A DNA stretch of 64,000 nt from DATHKG01 sp035489435 (GTDB taxonomy: Bacteria; Bacteroidota; Bacteroidia; Chitinophagales; Chitinophagaceae): the NCBI GenBank assembly GCA_035489435.1, contig DATHKG010000090.1; one strand, given 5' to 3'. The position numbers and the translations under genes are program-made. Positions 41,930 to 51,289 of the stretch are shown piece after piece. Within the stretch, counting starts at the first letter, position 1. Each line of letters starts with the position of its first letter. The notes under the pieces are model-generated. The model made no database searches. It saw only the letters and a list, made by a program, of their open reading frames with translations, and was not told the DNA's origin.

Positions 41930-44900
41930 TTATTCGCTCCTGTCATATAACCATACACGTAGCAGGGAAAGTAACTGATCTATATCCACCGGCTTTGTAA
42001 TATAGTCAGATGCCCCTGCATTAATACATTTTTCACGGTCTCCGGTCATTGCCTTTGCCGTTACTGCAATAATTGACAGCGTTTTGAATTTGCGGTTTTC
42101 CCTGATGCGTCTGATCGTTTCATACCCATCCATTTCAGGCATCATCATATCCATCAACACTATGTCTAATCCGGGATTTTCATTGAGTTGCTTAACAGCT
42201 TCTTTGCCATCGATTGCTGTAAGCACGTTCATTCCATAGGCCTCGAGCGCCTTGGTAAGTGAAAAAATATTTCTTACATCATCATCCGCTATCAGCACTG
42301 TTTTTCCTTTCAACACTTCATTGAGCGCGCCTAGCTTTTTATATCTCCCGCCAGAACCTTCCGGCTTATTGTTTTCTTCCACGAGGTGCATAAACAATGA
42401 AACTTCATCTAGTATGCGTTGATAAGAATGTGCAGTCTTAATTACAATCGAATCTGCGTATTGCTTTATCTTAAACTCTTCTGTTTTGGAAAGACTCTTT
42501 CCGGTAAAAATGATAATAGGAATGTTTTCAAGACCCGGACTTTTTTTAACTTCCTCGAGTGTTTCATAAGACTTCTGATCTGGTATTCCCATGTCGAGAA
42601 TTACGCAATCGACCACGTCTTTATTGAGCGATTTAATCCCATCCTGCACGTTGTTTTGAATCTCAGAATTAATATTGAAAGTTTCGAGATAAAAGGCCAG
42701 CGCTTTTGCGTGCATGAGATTTTCCTCAACGATCAATACTTTCTTTGATTCATTGTTCAGAACGTGCTCGATTCTTTTAAATATCTGCTGCATCTGGTCG
42801 AAAGCAACCGGCTTGTTTATAAAGTCCACTGCTCCTGATGAAATGCTTTTATTCTTAACCTCGTAACTCGACATAATATGTACCGGTATATGCCTGGTTG
42901 CCGGATTGGTTTTGAGCTCTTTCATAACATCCCAACCGCTTTTTACAGGCAGCTGAATGTCTAGCAGGATACCCAGCGGTCTATATTTCAGCGCCATTTG
43001 CAAACCGAGGTCCCCTCTTACCGTGACAATGCCCTTATAATTTTTTTTCCTGGTAAAATCCAGCAATGACCTGGCAAAACTGGTATCGTCCTCAATGATC
43101 AGGATGATCCGGTCACCCTCATTAATATTATCACGATCATCAGGCACATCCTGGGGAATGATTGAACTTATATAGATGTTTTCTTCCCGGGTTAGCCCGG
43201 GTTGAGATTTTTCTTCTTTGACCGGTTCCTCCATACCCGGCTTCTGAGCTAAAGGGATTTCATTTTTCGCGATTTGGGTTTCTACTTTAGTGAGCGGAAC
43301 ATATAGCGTGAATGCGCTGCCCTTGTCCATTTCACTTTCAAGTTTAATTTCACCGTTCAACAAACGTGAAAGCTCACGACTTATAGAAAGACCGAGGCCG
43401 GTTCCACCATATTTTCGCCTTGTGGACCCGTCTGCCTGTTGAAATGCTTCAAAGATAAGTTGTTGTTTGTTCAACGGAATTCCAATACCCGAGTCTTGGA
43501 CGGAGAACTGCAGAAAACCCGGTTTCTCAACTGGCATTTTTATTATGAGTTTTACAAATCCTTTCGGAGTAAACTTAAGCGCATTGGAGATGAAGTTTTT
43601 GAGTATCTGTTCCAGTCTTAACTTATCGGTTTCAAATTTTTCCGGCACGGAAGCGTCCTTTTCGATCGCAAATTGAATACGCTTTTCTGCCGCCATCGGT
43701 ATAAACATAGAGTTGAGGTCATGAACAATCTCCTGCACAGGTACCTCACGGTATTCCAGTTCCATTTTACCTGATTCGATTTTTGAAAGATCCAGTATCT
43801 CATCAATCAACGAAAGCAGTCCGTTGCCTGAACTTTGGATAACTTTTGCATATTCCACCTGGTCATTCGTAAGATTAGTTTCAGTGTTCTCCGATAATAA
43901 TCTTGATAAGAGCAGTATCGAATTAAGTGGCGTACGGAGCTCATGTGACATATTAGCCAGGAACTCCGACTTGTACTTTGTACTTACAGCGAGTTCTTCT
44001 GCTTTTTGCTGGATCTCAAGATTGCGTTCAACAATAAGTTCATTTCTTTCTTCCAGCAATCTTGTTCTTTCTTCCAGTTCCTGGTTTGCTTGTAACAATT
44101 CCTCCTGCTGAACCCTGAGTTCTTCTTCGGAAGCCTGGAGCTTTTCGGATTGCATTTCCAGCTCTCCATTCATGTTCTCGAGCTCGCGGTGCTGAACCTG
44201 CAACTCTTCGGACTGCGACTGGGTTTCTTCCAGTAATGCCTGGAGTTTCGTACGGTTTTGGGCGGTATTAACTACAATACCCGCACTCTCGGAAACTGCC
44301 TGCAGGTATAACTTTTGTTTTTTAGTGTAGCCATTAACTGAAGCCAGCTCCAGCACTCCTTTTACCAAACCGTCAAAAAACAATGGTATTACTGCCACTG
44401 ATTTAGGCTTCAACTCCCCCGCAGCAATACTTATCATCACATCTTCGTAAGCCAGATCAGACAAGGTTATCATCTTTCCATCCAGCGCGGCCTGACCAAC
44501 TAATCCTTCCCCGAGATTTATTGTTGGCCTGATCTTATTTCCCGGCAACGTATAACCGCTTACCAGTTTTAAGTGTTTGTCGGATTGCAAAATGTATAAT
44601 GCAGCAACCTGGCTTGATGAATAATCTGCGACATTTTCAACGATCGCCTTTCCGAGCTCATTGATGTCTTTTTCTCCGAGCATTTTATCGTTTAGGCCTG
44701 CAATGCCAGCCTGCAGCCACTCTTTCTCAGACAATTCGTTGAAAGCGGATTCAAGTGAAGCAGCCATTTTATTAAGAGCACCGGAAAGTTCACCGAGATC
44801 ATCTCCTTCATTCTCGACTGCCCGGACGGAATAATCGCCAGCCGATATTTTACTGGCAACTTCCCTGGTAAGATTAATTCGCCTGCGCATGCTGGCATCC

Positions 44901-45550
44901 TTCGCCTCCAGCTCTTGCTGTAATATGGCCTTTTTTTTGAAGTCGTTGTTCACACGGGCGAAAGACACTATTGTAATAACAAGGGATAAGAGGGCGGCAA
45001 TAACAATCAGGATAGGTGTGAAGGTCGAGTACTTATTGAGGCTAAAATTCCTTTCCTTTAGTAATTCCCTTTCCTGCAATTGCATGTTGGATACCTGCAA
45101 TCTTATCTGATCCATAGACTGTTTACCTTTTTCAAGATCGAGTCCGGTGATGGTGTAGTTTTGTCGCTTCATATCAATCAGTTGCTGCAGCATATTCATA
45201 CGGGAATTGACTAAGTTCCTGAGTGTATCAGCATCTGCCCGCTGTGAGCTCGTGGTTGCTGCATTCCTGACTTTTGCCTGAGCAGCCAAAGCTTTTTCAT
45301 GAGATCCCTCATATGGCTCCAGGAACCTGGGGTCACCTGAAAGCAGGTACCCGCGCTGGCCTGTTTCCGCATCTTTTAAAGAAGAAATCACGTTTTCCAG
45401 GCTGATGATCGTTTCATTTGTCTTTTCCACTTCCTGCGAGCTCTTCAGCAGGTTTACAATACTGAGATAAGACGCTACTGAACTAATGATCAGCAATAGT
45501 AAAGACAAGCTAAAGCTGATGATCAGATTACCCTTGAAAGTGGATCTCAT
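41930..45550 (-). CDS. Hybrid histidine kinase: CHASE3-HAMP-GAF-HisKA-HATPase-three receivers
   Basis: In this 1206-residue sensor two membrane helices (about 9-30 and 178-200) flank a periplasmic CHASE3 domain (ISSLKDAETGQRGYLLSGDP). A HAMP segment and a GAF domain (about 290-430) follow, then a long Glu/Gln/Leu-rich coiled coil (about 435-525). HisKA has His in NMSHELRTPLNS (near 537), and HATPase shows NFISNALKFTP and GGTGLGLSISRELS. Three receivers end the protein, with Asp in LLDIQLPVKSGWD (near 865), VILDMGIPD (near 983) and LMDMMMPEMDGYE (near 1133). The middle receiver has a weakened acidic pocket (VEENLM). It belongs to the CheB/CheR cluster. Confidence 0.93.
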   Translation of the reverse strand: MRSTFKGNLIISFSLSLLLLIISSVASYLSIVNLLKSSQEVEKTNETIISLENVISSLKDAETGQRGYLLSGDPRFLEPYEGSHEKALAAQAKVRNAATTSSQRADADTLRNLVNSRMNMLQQLIDMKRQNYTITGLDLEKGKQSMDQIRLQVSNMQLQERELLKERNFSLNKYSTFTPILIVIAALLSLVITIVSFARVNNDFKKKAILQQELEAKDASMRRRINLTREVASKISAGDYSVRAVENEGDDLGELSGALNKMAASLESAFNELSEKEWLQAGIAGLNDKMLGEKDINELGKAIVENVADYSSSQVAALYILQSDKHLKLVSGYTLPGNKIRPTINLGEGLVGQAALDGKMITLSDLAYEDVMISIAAGELKPKSVAVIPLFFDGLVKGVLELASVNGYTKKQKLYLQAVSESAGIVVNTAQNRTKLQALLEETQSQSEELQVQHRELENMNGELEMQSEKLQASEEELRVQQEELLQANQELEERTRLLEERNELIVERNLEIQQKAEELAVSTKYKSEFLANMSHELRTPLNSILLLSRLLSENTETNLTNDQVEYAKVIQSSGNGLLSLIDEILDLSKIESGKMELEYREVPVQEIVHDLNSMFIPMAAEKRIQFAIEKDASVPEKFETDKLRLEQILKNFISNALKFTPKGFVKLIIKMPVEKPGFLQFSVQDSGIGIPLNKQQLIFEAFQQADGSTRRKYGGTGLGLSISRELSRLLNGEIKLESEMDKGSAFTLYVPLTKVETQIAKNEIPLAQKPGMEEPVKEEKSQPGLTREENIYISSIIPQDVPDDRDNINEGDRIILIIEDDTSFARSLLDFTRKKNYKGIVTVRGDLGLQMALKYRPLGILLDIQLPVKSGWDVMKELKTNPATRHIPVHIMSSYEVKNKSISSGAVDFINKPVAFDQMQQIFKRIEHVLNNESKKVLIVEENLMHAKALAFYLETFNINSEIQNNVQDGIKSLNKDVVDCVILDMGIPDQKSYETLEEVKKSPGLENIPIIIFTGKSLSKTEEFKIKQYADSIVIKTAHSYQRILDEVSLFMHLVEENNKPEGSGGRYKKLGALNEVLKGKTVLIADDDVRNIFSLTKALEAYGMNVLTAIDGKEAVKQLNENPGLDIVLMDMMMPEMDGYETIRRIRENRKFKTLSIIAVTAKAMTGDREKCINAGASDYITKPVDIDQLLSLLRVWLYDRSE

Positions 45551-45589
45551 TCAAATAAATTTAACTATGAAGTTTGTGCTGTTCGTTTG

Positions 45590-47167
45590 TTAGAAACTAT
45601 TTTCCTGTATGGCTGGCAGAACTATGATAAATGTGGCTCCGTTATTTTCTGTGCTTCTTGCAGTGATGATGCCGTTATGTTTGTCGATTATTTTTTTTAC
45701 GATCGCCAGTCCGATTCCCGTCCCTTCATATTCCTCTTTCGAATTGAGTCTTTGAAAGATCGTAAAAATTTTATCGAGATAAATTTCATCAAAGCCGATA
45801 CCATTATCTGCGATTGTGAGACGGCAATATTTACCGTTGGCTAAAGCCGGGGCGTCAAATGATTTAGATTGTACATTTTCGGAACTTACCTTAATCACCG
45901 GTGCGACATCCTTTTTTGAGAATTTCAGCGCATTACTGATAATGTTCTGGAACACCTGTCTTATCAGGCCAGGGATTACTTCTATCTCACTGAGCCCGGT
46001 TACAACAATGAGGGCATTTTTTTCCTTCACAAGCAGTTCCAGATCTGAAAGAATTTCATTGACTATTACATTCAGATCAAATATGCTAAACCTGCCACCA
46101 TCTGAGAGTCCTGAATAACTCAGCAGATCATTGATGAGGCTTGTCATTCGTTCTGAAGAAAGAATTATCCGGTTGATATAAGACAGCGCATCTTTGTTTT
46201 CATGAAGATGTTTATCCCTGATCATCCTGCTAAAAACCTGGATCTTCCTCAGGGGCTCCTTAAGATCATGTGAGGCTATCGACGCGTATTGCTGCAGATC
46301 ATGATTACTGGTTTCGAGTTCAAAGTTTGTTTTTTGCAGCTCCCAGGTTCTTTGCAACACTCTTTGTTCAAGCAGTTGGTTTGCCATGCGTTGCTCATGT
46401 ATATCAGTGAAAACCCCTACCCATTTAGAAACAGTTTTTTCGTTTTTAACCGGCGTCATGGTGAGCACATGATAGCGATACTGATTGCTGTTAAGGGGTT
46501 TTATGCTGATCTCGAACTGAAGCTGTTCGCCGCCCCTGATCGCTTTTTGCAAGCAAAATTCAACAGTTAGTCCATTGTCATCAGCCTGGGGAAACAGATC
46601 TTTGCTGGTTGTATAGTTAAACCAATGTTCATTAACAAATTCAATTTCACCATTTACATTGGTGGTAAAAGCAATCTGGGGAATTGATTCAAGTATGGAT
46701 CGAAGCTCCTCCAGGTTATGAGATAATTTGCTTTCCGCTTCTTTCCTGAAATCATTTTCAACCTTAAGTGCGCGATGTGTCTCATTAAGTTCACGCGCCT
46801 GTTCTGACAACCTGTAAAAGCTTTTTACTTTCAGCAGCATCAGGTCGGGGTCGAAGGGTTTAGTTATATAATCGATCCCGCCAGAGGTATAACCTTTGGT
46901 GATAAACTTTTTCTCGGTGTTTACGGCTGAAAGGAAGATGATTGGGATATCCCTGGTTTTGCTATGGCCGGATATTGCTTCAGCCACTTCAAAGCCATCC
47001 ATCCCGGGCATTTGAACATCAAGTATGATGAGAGAGTAAGTGGATTTAAGTATTTTTTTCAGTGCATCTTCGCCTGACATCGCCGTATCAACACTGAAGT
47101 TGTGTAACTCCAGCAAACTTTTCAAAGAGAAGATGTTTTCTTTTTTGTCATCTACGATCAATATCAT
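45590..47167 (-). CDS. REC-PAS-histidine kinase
   Basis: The 525-residue soluble protein begins with a receiver domain (IVDDKKENIF, Asp52 in ILDVQMPGMDGFE, KPFDPDL). A short coiled coil and a PAS domain follow (SILESIPQIAFTTNVNGEIE to WVGVFTDIHEQR). HisKA has the box SHDLKEPLRKIQ (His near 301), and HATPase has NIISNALKFSKK, IADNGIGFD and GTGIGLAIVKKIIDKHNG. The order is that of kinases controlled by an upstream phosphorelay: the receiver input would be phosphorylated by another kinase, plausibly the hybrid kinase encoded 39 bases downstream. It is the first gene of the five-gene signalling operon. Confidence 0.93.
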   Translation of the reverse strand: MILIVDDKKENIFSLKSLLELHNFSVDTAMSGEDALKKILKSTYSLIILDVQMPGMDGFEVAEAISGHSKTRDIPIIFLSAVNTEKKFITKGYTSGGIDYITKPFDPDLMLLKVKSFYRLSEQARELNETHRALKVENDFRKEAESKLSHNLEELRSILESIPQIAFTTNVNGEIEFVNEHWFNYTTSKDLFPQADDNGLTVEFCLQKAIRGGEQLQFEISIKPLNSNQYRYHVLTMTPVKNEKTVSKWVGVFTDIHEQRMANQLLEQRVLQRTWELQKTNFELETSNHDLQQYASIASHDLKEPLRKIQVFSRMIRDKHLHENKDALSYINRIILSSERMTSLINDLLSYSGLSDGGRFSIFDLNVIVNEILSDLELLVKEKNALIVVTGLSEIEVIPGLIRQVFQNIISNALKFSKKDVAPVIKVSSENVQSKSFDAPALANGKYCRLTIADNGIGFDEIYLDKIFTIFQRLNSKEEYEGTGIGLAIVKKIIDKHNGIITARSTENNGATFIIVLPAIQENSF

Positions 47168-47253
47168 TGCTGAAAATGGATATTTGAATCATTTGTGAGT
47201 CAGTGTAAGGCGAATATACGCAAATCGGGCTGTGATAGATTATATAACGATCT

Positions 47254-50200
47254 CTAACTGAACAGGTATTCAACATCTGCACGTGTAAGGCTTTTTACAA
47301 ATCCTTCATCATCTGTGATCAAATCCCGTGCGAGCAGGCGTTTTCTTTCCTGTAACTGGAGGATTTTATCCTCGATGGTATCTTTACAAATCATCCTGTA
47401 AGCAAAAATGTTTTTCGTCTGACCAATACGGTGTGTACGGTCAATGGCCTGCTGTTCAACAGCGGGATTCCACCAGGGATCTACTATATAAACATAGTCT
47501 GCAGCCGTTAAGTTAAGACCCACTCCACCGGCTTTCAGAGAGATTAGAAATACGCGGCAGTTCTCGTCGTTCTGAAATCGCTGGATAGCTTTTTCACGGT
47601 CAACAGCTGTTGTGCTGCCGTCAAAATATTCATAATCCACCCCAAGCTCTGTAAGTTTAGTTCGAATCAGCGCAAGCATCCCCAGGAACTGTGAAAAAAT
47701 CAATGCCTTATGATTGCCCATATTTTCAGTGAGCTCGCGGCCTATCTCTTCCAGTTTTATAGAATGGTTCGGGAATTTTTCCTGCTCATTTAGTATGGCT
47801 GGTGAATCACAGATCTGGCGAAGTTTCATAAGACCCTGCAGGATGGTTAACTGGGAGCGCTGTATACCCTGTTGTTCTATCGTGCCAAGAATCTTGTCCC
47901 TGAAATCATTTCTATACGCATCATAAATATTACGCTGTTCATCATCCATCTCGCAGAAAAGAATGGTCTCAACTTTTTCCGGGAGATCCTTTGCTACCTG
48001 CTCTTTCGTACGTCTTAATATAAAAGGATAAAGCAGTTTCCTTAAATGATCTTTACGATCCGGTTCACCGAATTTATCAATAGGTATTGAAAATTCCTGG
48101 CGGAAAAATTCAATGCTGCCAAGCATACCCGGATTCAGAAAGTTCATCTGTGCAAAAATGTCAAAAGTGTTATTCTGTAATGGAGTACCACTAAGGCAAA
48201 GACGGTTGCGGGTGTTAAGCAGGCAAGCCGCTTTGGTGACCTTGCTTGCCGGGTTTTTTATTGCCTGCGATTCATCCAGGATAACATAGTCGAAAGGCAC
48301 ATCAACAATCATCTTGATATCACTGCGCAATGTGCCATAAGTAGTGATAACAATGTTCGTATTCAGGAACATATTTTTGTCCCTGGTTCTTTCTCCGCCA
48401 TGATGAATTAGGTATTTTAATTCAGGTGCGAATTTTTTTATTTCATTTTCCCAGTTAAACATCAGCGTGGTGGGGCAAACCACCATGGCATTGAGCTTAC
48501 CGTTTTTCTTGAGATAATAATGCATGTAAGACAGGGTCTGTACGGTTTTACCAAGACCCATATCATCAGCCAGGATTCCACCCCAGCCTATATCCTGCAG
48601 ATAGTTCAACCAGTAAAAACCATGTTCCTGGTATGGCCTTAGAATGTTTTTAAGGTGTTCGGGAACGGGGATCTCCGCGATCTTATTAAAATTTCTGAGT
48701 GTTTCGTATTTTTCTTCGAGTTTAATAACAAGTTCTTCTTCGCTCCGGTTATCATATAATTCATCGATCACACTCATGTGATATTTCGAAAGACGCAGCT
48801 GGTTTTGTTTGCCTTCACCCACACGGAACAACAATGAATATTTTTTGATCCATTCTTCAGGCAGAATACCAAGCGTGCCGTCGTTCAATTGTACAAACTG
48901 CTGGCGGTTTGCAAGCGCTTTCTTTACATCAGCGATTGTGACCTTCTGATCTCCGAATACGATATCAACCCTGGCATCAAACCAATCGGTATTACTACTG
49001 ATATGAATTTTAGTCTGCGGTTTAGCAGTATTAAATCTGAAATTTTTAAGTGCCTCAAATCCATAGACCGGCACCTTCAGATCTTTCATGGCATCTATAA
49101 AAAGAAAAAACCAGTTATTTTTCAATACATCGGTTCCCTTAAGCGCCAGTTGTTCCGCACCATCCGGACGGATGAAATTTGAGTGGAGTGCTTCAAGCTT
49201 TTGGAGGAACAAGCCTTCTTTTTCACGATCGCGATGAACAGCAAGTACACGATCCCCGTCCGGAATAATAAGTTCATCCTTACCCCCGGGTTTGGTTTCG
49301 AAGCCTTTGTAGGAAAACAAAGGTTGGAATACGAGGTAATCTCCTTTTTCCTGCAACAGGATCCGCTTTTCCGGATCACCGTCCTTCACTTCACTGATAA
49401 GAGAAGATGCAAATTCAACATTATATTGTTTTGTAAGGGGCAGTATAAATGAGCGCATTTGTTCGGGCCAGGCCGACTTGCTGATTGTCATCCTGCCTTT
49501 TGACAGGAACCTGTCGACCAGCATTACATCCTCAGACTTCTCCCACAGGTACAGGTTTTCATTGTAGAAAAACAGAACGCTGCTGCTAAGTTCATTTTCC
49601 GTGATCTGAACATGCTGTCCGCTAAGTTTCACCCAGCATTCTATCTGGTAATCCTTACCATGCTGTTCAATCTTGAAATACGGGGAGATGAGATCAGTTA
49701 CGATCCCGATTGATTTCAGGTTATCAGTCCTGAATGCTTTTTTCTCACCCAGTTGAAATACAAAAGGGCTCGCCGCAATATCAATAAAAAGCTTCTTAAG
49801 TTTTGGATGAAGATATTCAACCATTAGTGCCTTGGTTTCCTCAGGCAGGTCATCTTCTTCATGATGAATGATATTCTCCCACATACCGCTGAACGGCGAA
49901 TTGCGGTTTAAATATTTTGTGATCTCTGATTCCTGCATTTTGCGCAGGGGAGCAATCAGCTGTTTATCGTTTTCGTTGTAAAGCTCAATGTTTACGAACT
50001 TAGCAAGATCAAGCTTTTCAACCTTACCGACATAAGCGCTAACGGCTTCATTTGATTCGCCCGTTACGGCATCAATTGTAAAGCCCGGGTAAGATGGATG
50101 ATTGAAATTGAAAACAATGCCGAGTCTTTGAGCCGGATCTTCTGCTTTTTCTGTTACCGGCGTGTCGACCTCCGGCATCATTCCATAATGGAGAGGGTTC

Positions 50201-51024
50201 TCGCGGGTTTTAGAACGACCCGCATCCTGTGGAGAAATCCTTTTAATGGATGTATCCAGCAGGCGCAGAAAAGGTTTGCCTTCCTTATAAGTGAATTCAA
50301 ACTTTCCTGTCAGGTCATCATCCAGGGTAAACCCGTACATCTCCAGTAATTTATTTTTCTCCTTATCCCAGTTTCTTATGGTATCGAAATAGTAGCTGCC
50401 GTACATTTTGAGCAGCTGGAGAAACACGATTACTTTAGGCAAACAAAGCGGGTGCTGTGTATCAGGATATTCGCAACTTGTATCGAAGTTTCTTTCTTCA
50501 TTTTTTCGTATCACTACTTTGTATGGAACCCCTTCCAGTTCCACCGTGGCTTTCACTACCTCGTCTTTCGCAGATTCAATTACAGCTTTGCTTTTCGTAA
50601 GAAATTCCTCTGCAGCCAAGTAAGATTCAGGTGAACATAAAAGGCGGATGGATTTGTGATCAATGAACTTCATTTTGATCACCGTATGCATTTGGTCATA
50701 TTCAACTTTTTCAGCCTTCAGCTGGTTCCTGTCCAGCATTTCCTGAAGTTGGATAAGTGCAGCGGCTTCATGACGACATATATCACCCAAATTATAGGGA
50801 CATGCGCAGCGTAACGAAAGGGTCTTAGGATCCTTGAACTTTTGAATGTTTACCTTATAGTAAGTAGAGTAACTATCGTCTTTTACCCGGAAGGTTACCG
50901 AATCAAGCAGCTCATCATAATCAACAAGTTCAACATATCCGATCGCATGTATCTTTTTACCTCTTCTGATCACTTCATCAGTACCGTTGGTATATACATA
51001 CTTAATTAGATGGGGTAAGGCCAA
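47254..51024 (-). CDS. SNF2-family helicase with SWIM zinc finger
   Basis: The 1256-residue protein carries a SWIM zinc-binding motif near residue 70 (CACPY and CRHEAAAL) and a long middle region without known domains. The Swi2/Snf2 ATPase follows: motif I DDMGLGKT, motif II DESQ (DEAH-like), LSGTPLQNN, and a second lobe with FSQFLGML, LISLKAGGVGLNLTAADYVY and DRTHRIGQ. Bacterial relatives such as RapA-like and HepA-like proteins translocate on DNA to remodel protein complexes or RNA polymerase; the exact target is unknown. Its start is separated by 265 bases from the divergent peptidase gene. Confidence 0.92.
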   Translation of the reverse strand: MALPHLIKYVYTNGTDEVIRRGKKIHAIGYVELVDYDELLDSVTFRVKDDSYSTYYKVNIQKFKDPKTLSLRCACPYNLGDICRHEAAALIQLQEMLDRNQLKAEKVEYDQMHTVIKMKFIDHKSIRLLCSPESYLAAEEFLTKSKAVIESAKDEVVKATVELEGVPYKVVIRKNEERNFDTSCEYPDTQHPLCLPKVIVFLQLLKMYGSYYFDTIRNWDKEKNKLLEMYGFTLDDDLTGKFEFTYKEGKPFLRLLDTSIKRISPQDAGRSKTRENPLHYGMMPEVDTPVTEKAEDPAQRLGIVFNFNHPSYPGFTIDAVTGESNEAVSAYVGKVEKLDLAKFVNIELYNENDKQLIAPLRKMQESEITKYLNRNSPFSGMWENIIHHEEDDLPEETKALMVEYLHPKLKKLFIDIAASPFVFQLGEKKAFRTDNLKSIGIVTDLISPYFKIEQHGKDYQIECWVKLSGQHVQITENELSSSVLFFYNENLYLWEKSEDVMLVDRFLSKGRMTISKSAWPEQMRSFILPLTKQYNVEFASSLISEVKDGDPEKRILLQEKGDYLVFQPLFSYKGFETKPGGKDELIIPDGDRVLAVHRDREKEGLFLQKLEALHSNFIRPDGAEQLALKGTDVLKNNWFFLFIDAMKDLKVPVYGFEALKNFRFNTAKPQTKIHISSNTDWFDARVDIVFGDQKVTIADVKKALANRQQFVQLNDGTLGILPEEWIKKYSLLFRVGEGKQNQLRLSKYHMSVIDELYDNRSEEELVIKLEEKYETLRNFNKIAEIPVPEHLKNILRPYQEHGFYWLNYLQDIGWGGILADDMGLGKTVQTLSYMHYYLKKNGKLNAMVVCPTTLMFNWENEIKKFAPELKYLIHHGGERTRDKNMFLNTNIVITTYGTLRSDIKMIVDVPFDYVILDESQAIKNPASKVTKAACLLNTRNRLCLSGTPLQNNTFDIFAQMNFLNPGMLGSIEFFRQEFSIPIDKFGEPDRKDHLRKLLYPFILRRTKEQVAKDLPEKVETILFCEMDDEQRNIYDAYRNDFRDKILGTIEQQGIQRSQLTILQGLMKLRQICDSPAILNEQEKFPNHSIKLEEIGRELTENMGNHKALIFSQFLGMLALIRTKLTELGVDYEYFDGSTTAVDREKAIQRFQNDENCRVFLISLKAGGVGLNLTAADYVYIVDPWWNPAVEQQAIDRTHRIGQTKNIFAYRMICKDTIEDKILQLQERKRLLARDLITDDEGFVKSLTRADVEYLFS

Positions 51025-51205
51025 GCGATTTTAATTTTAATGGTTTAATCCCGGTGATTAACAACTGAACATCCACTTTGTTAATCAGTTTTCATCCCGC
51101 CGGTGCGGCCCTTTCCGGCTTCCGGATCAGACAAGGCCAATTGGCAAAAGTAAAGGAAAAAAATCGAGGAAACCCGCCAGAAAAACAGATTTCTGCATTA
51201 AACAA

Positions 51206-51235
51206 TTGGTATAGCCTTTGCCAAATGTACCTTTG
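51206..51235 (+). promoter_or_regulatory. Bacteroidota-type promoter of M28 peptidase
   Basis: TTG at 51206-51208, a 19-base spacer and TACCTTTG at 51228-51235 match the TTG-N19-TAnnTTTG pattern of this phylum. It predicts a start near 51240 and a 50-base leader, which decides for the ATG at 51290 over the in-frame codon at 51218. Confidence 0.65.
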
Positions 51236-51289
51236 CAACCACTCAACGTTTTACTGACTGTTCGCCGCAAAGAAACTAAACTACTATAT

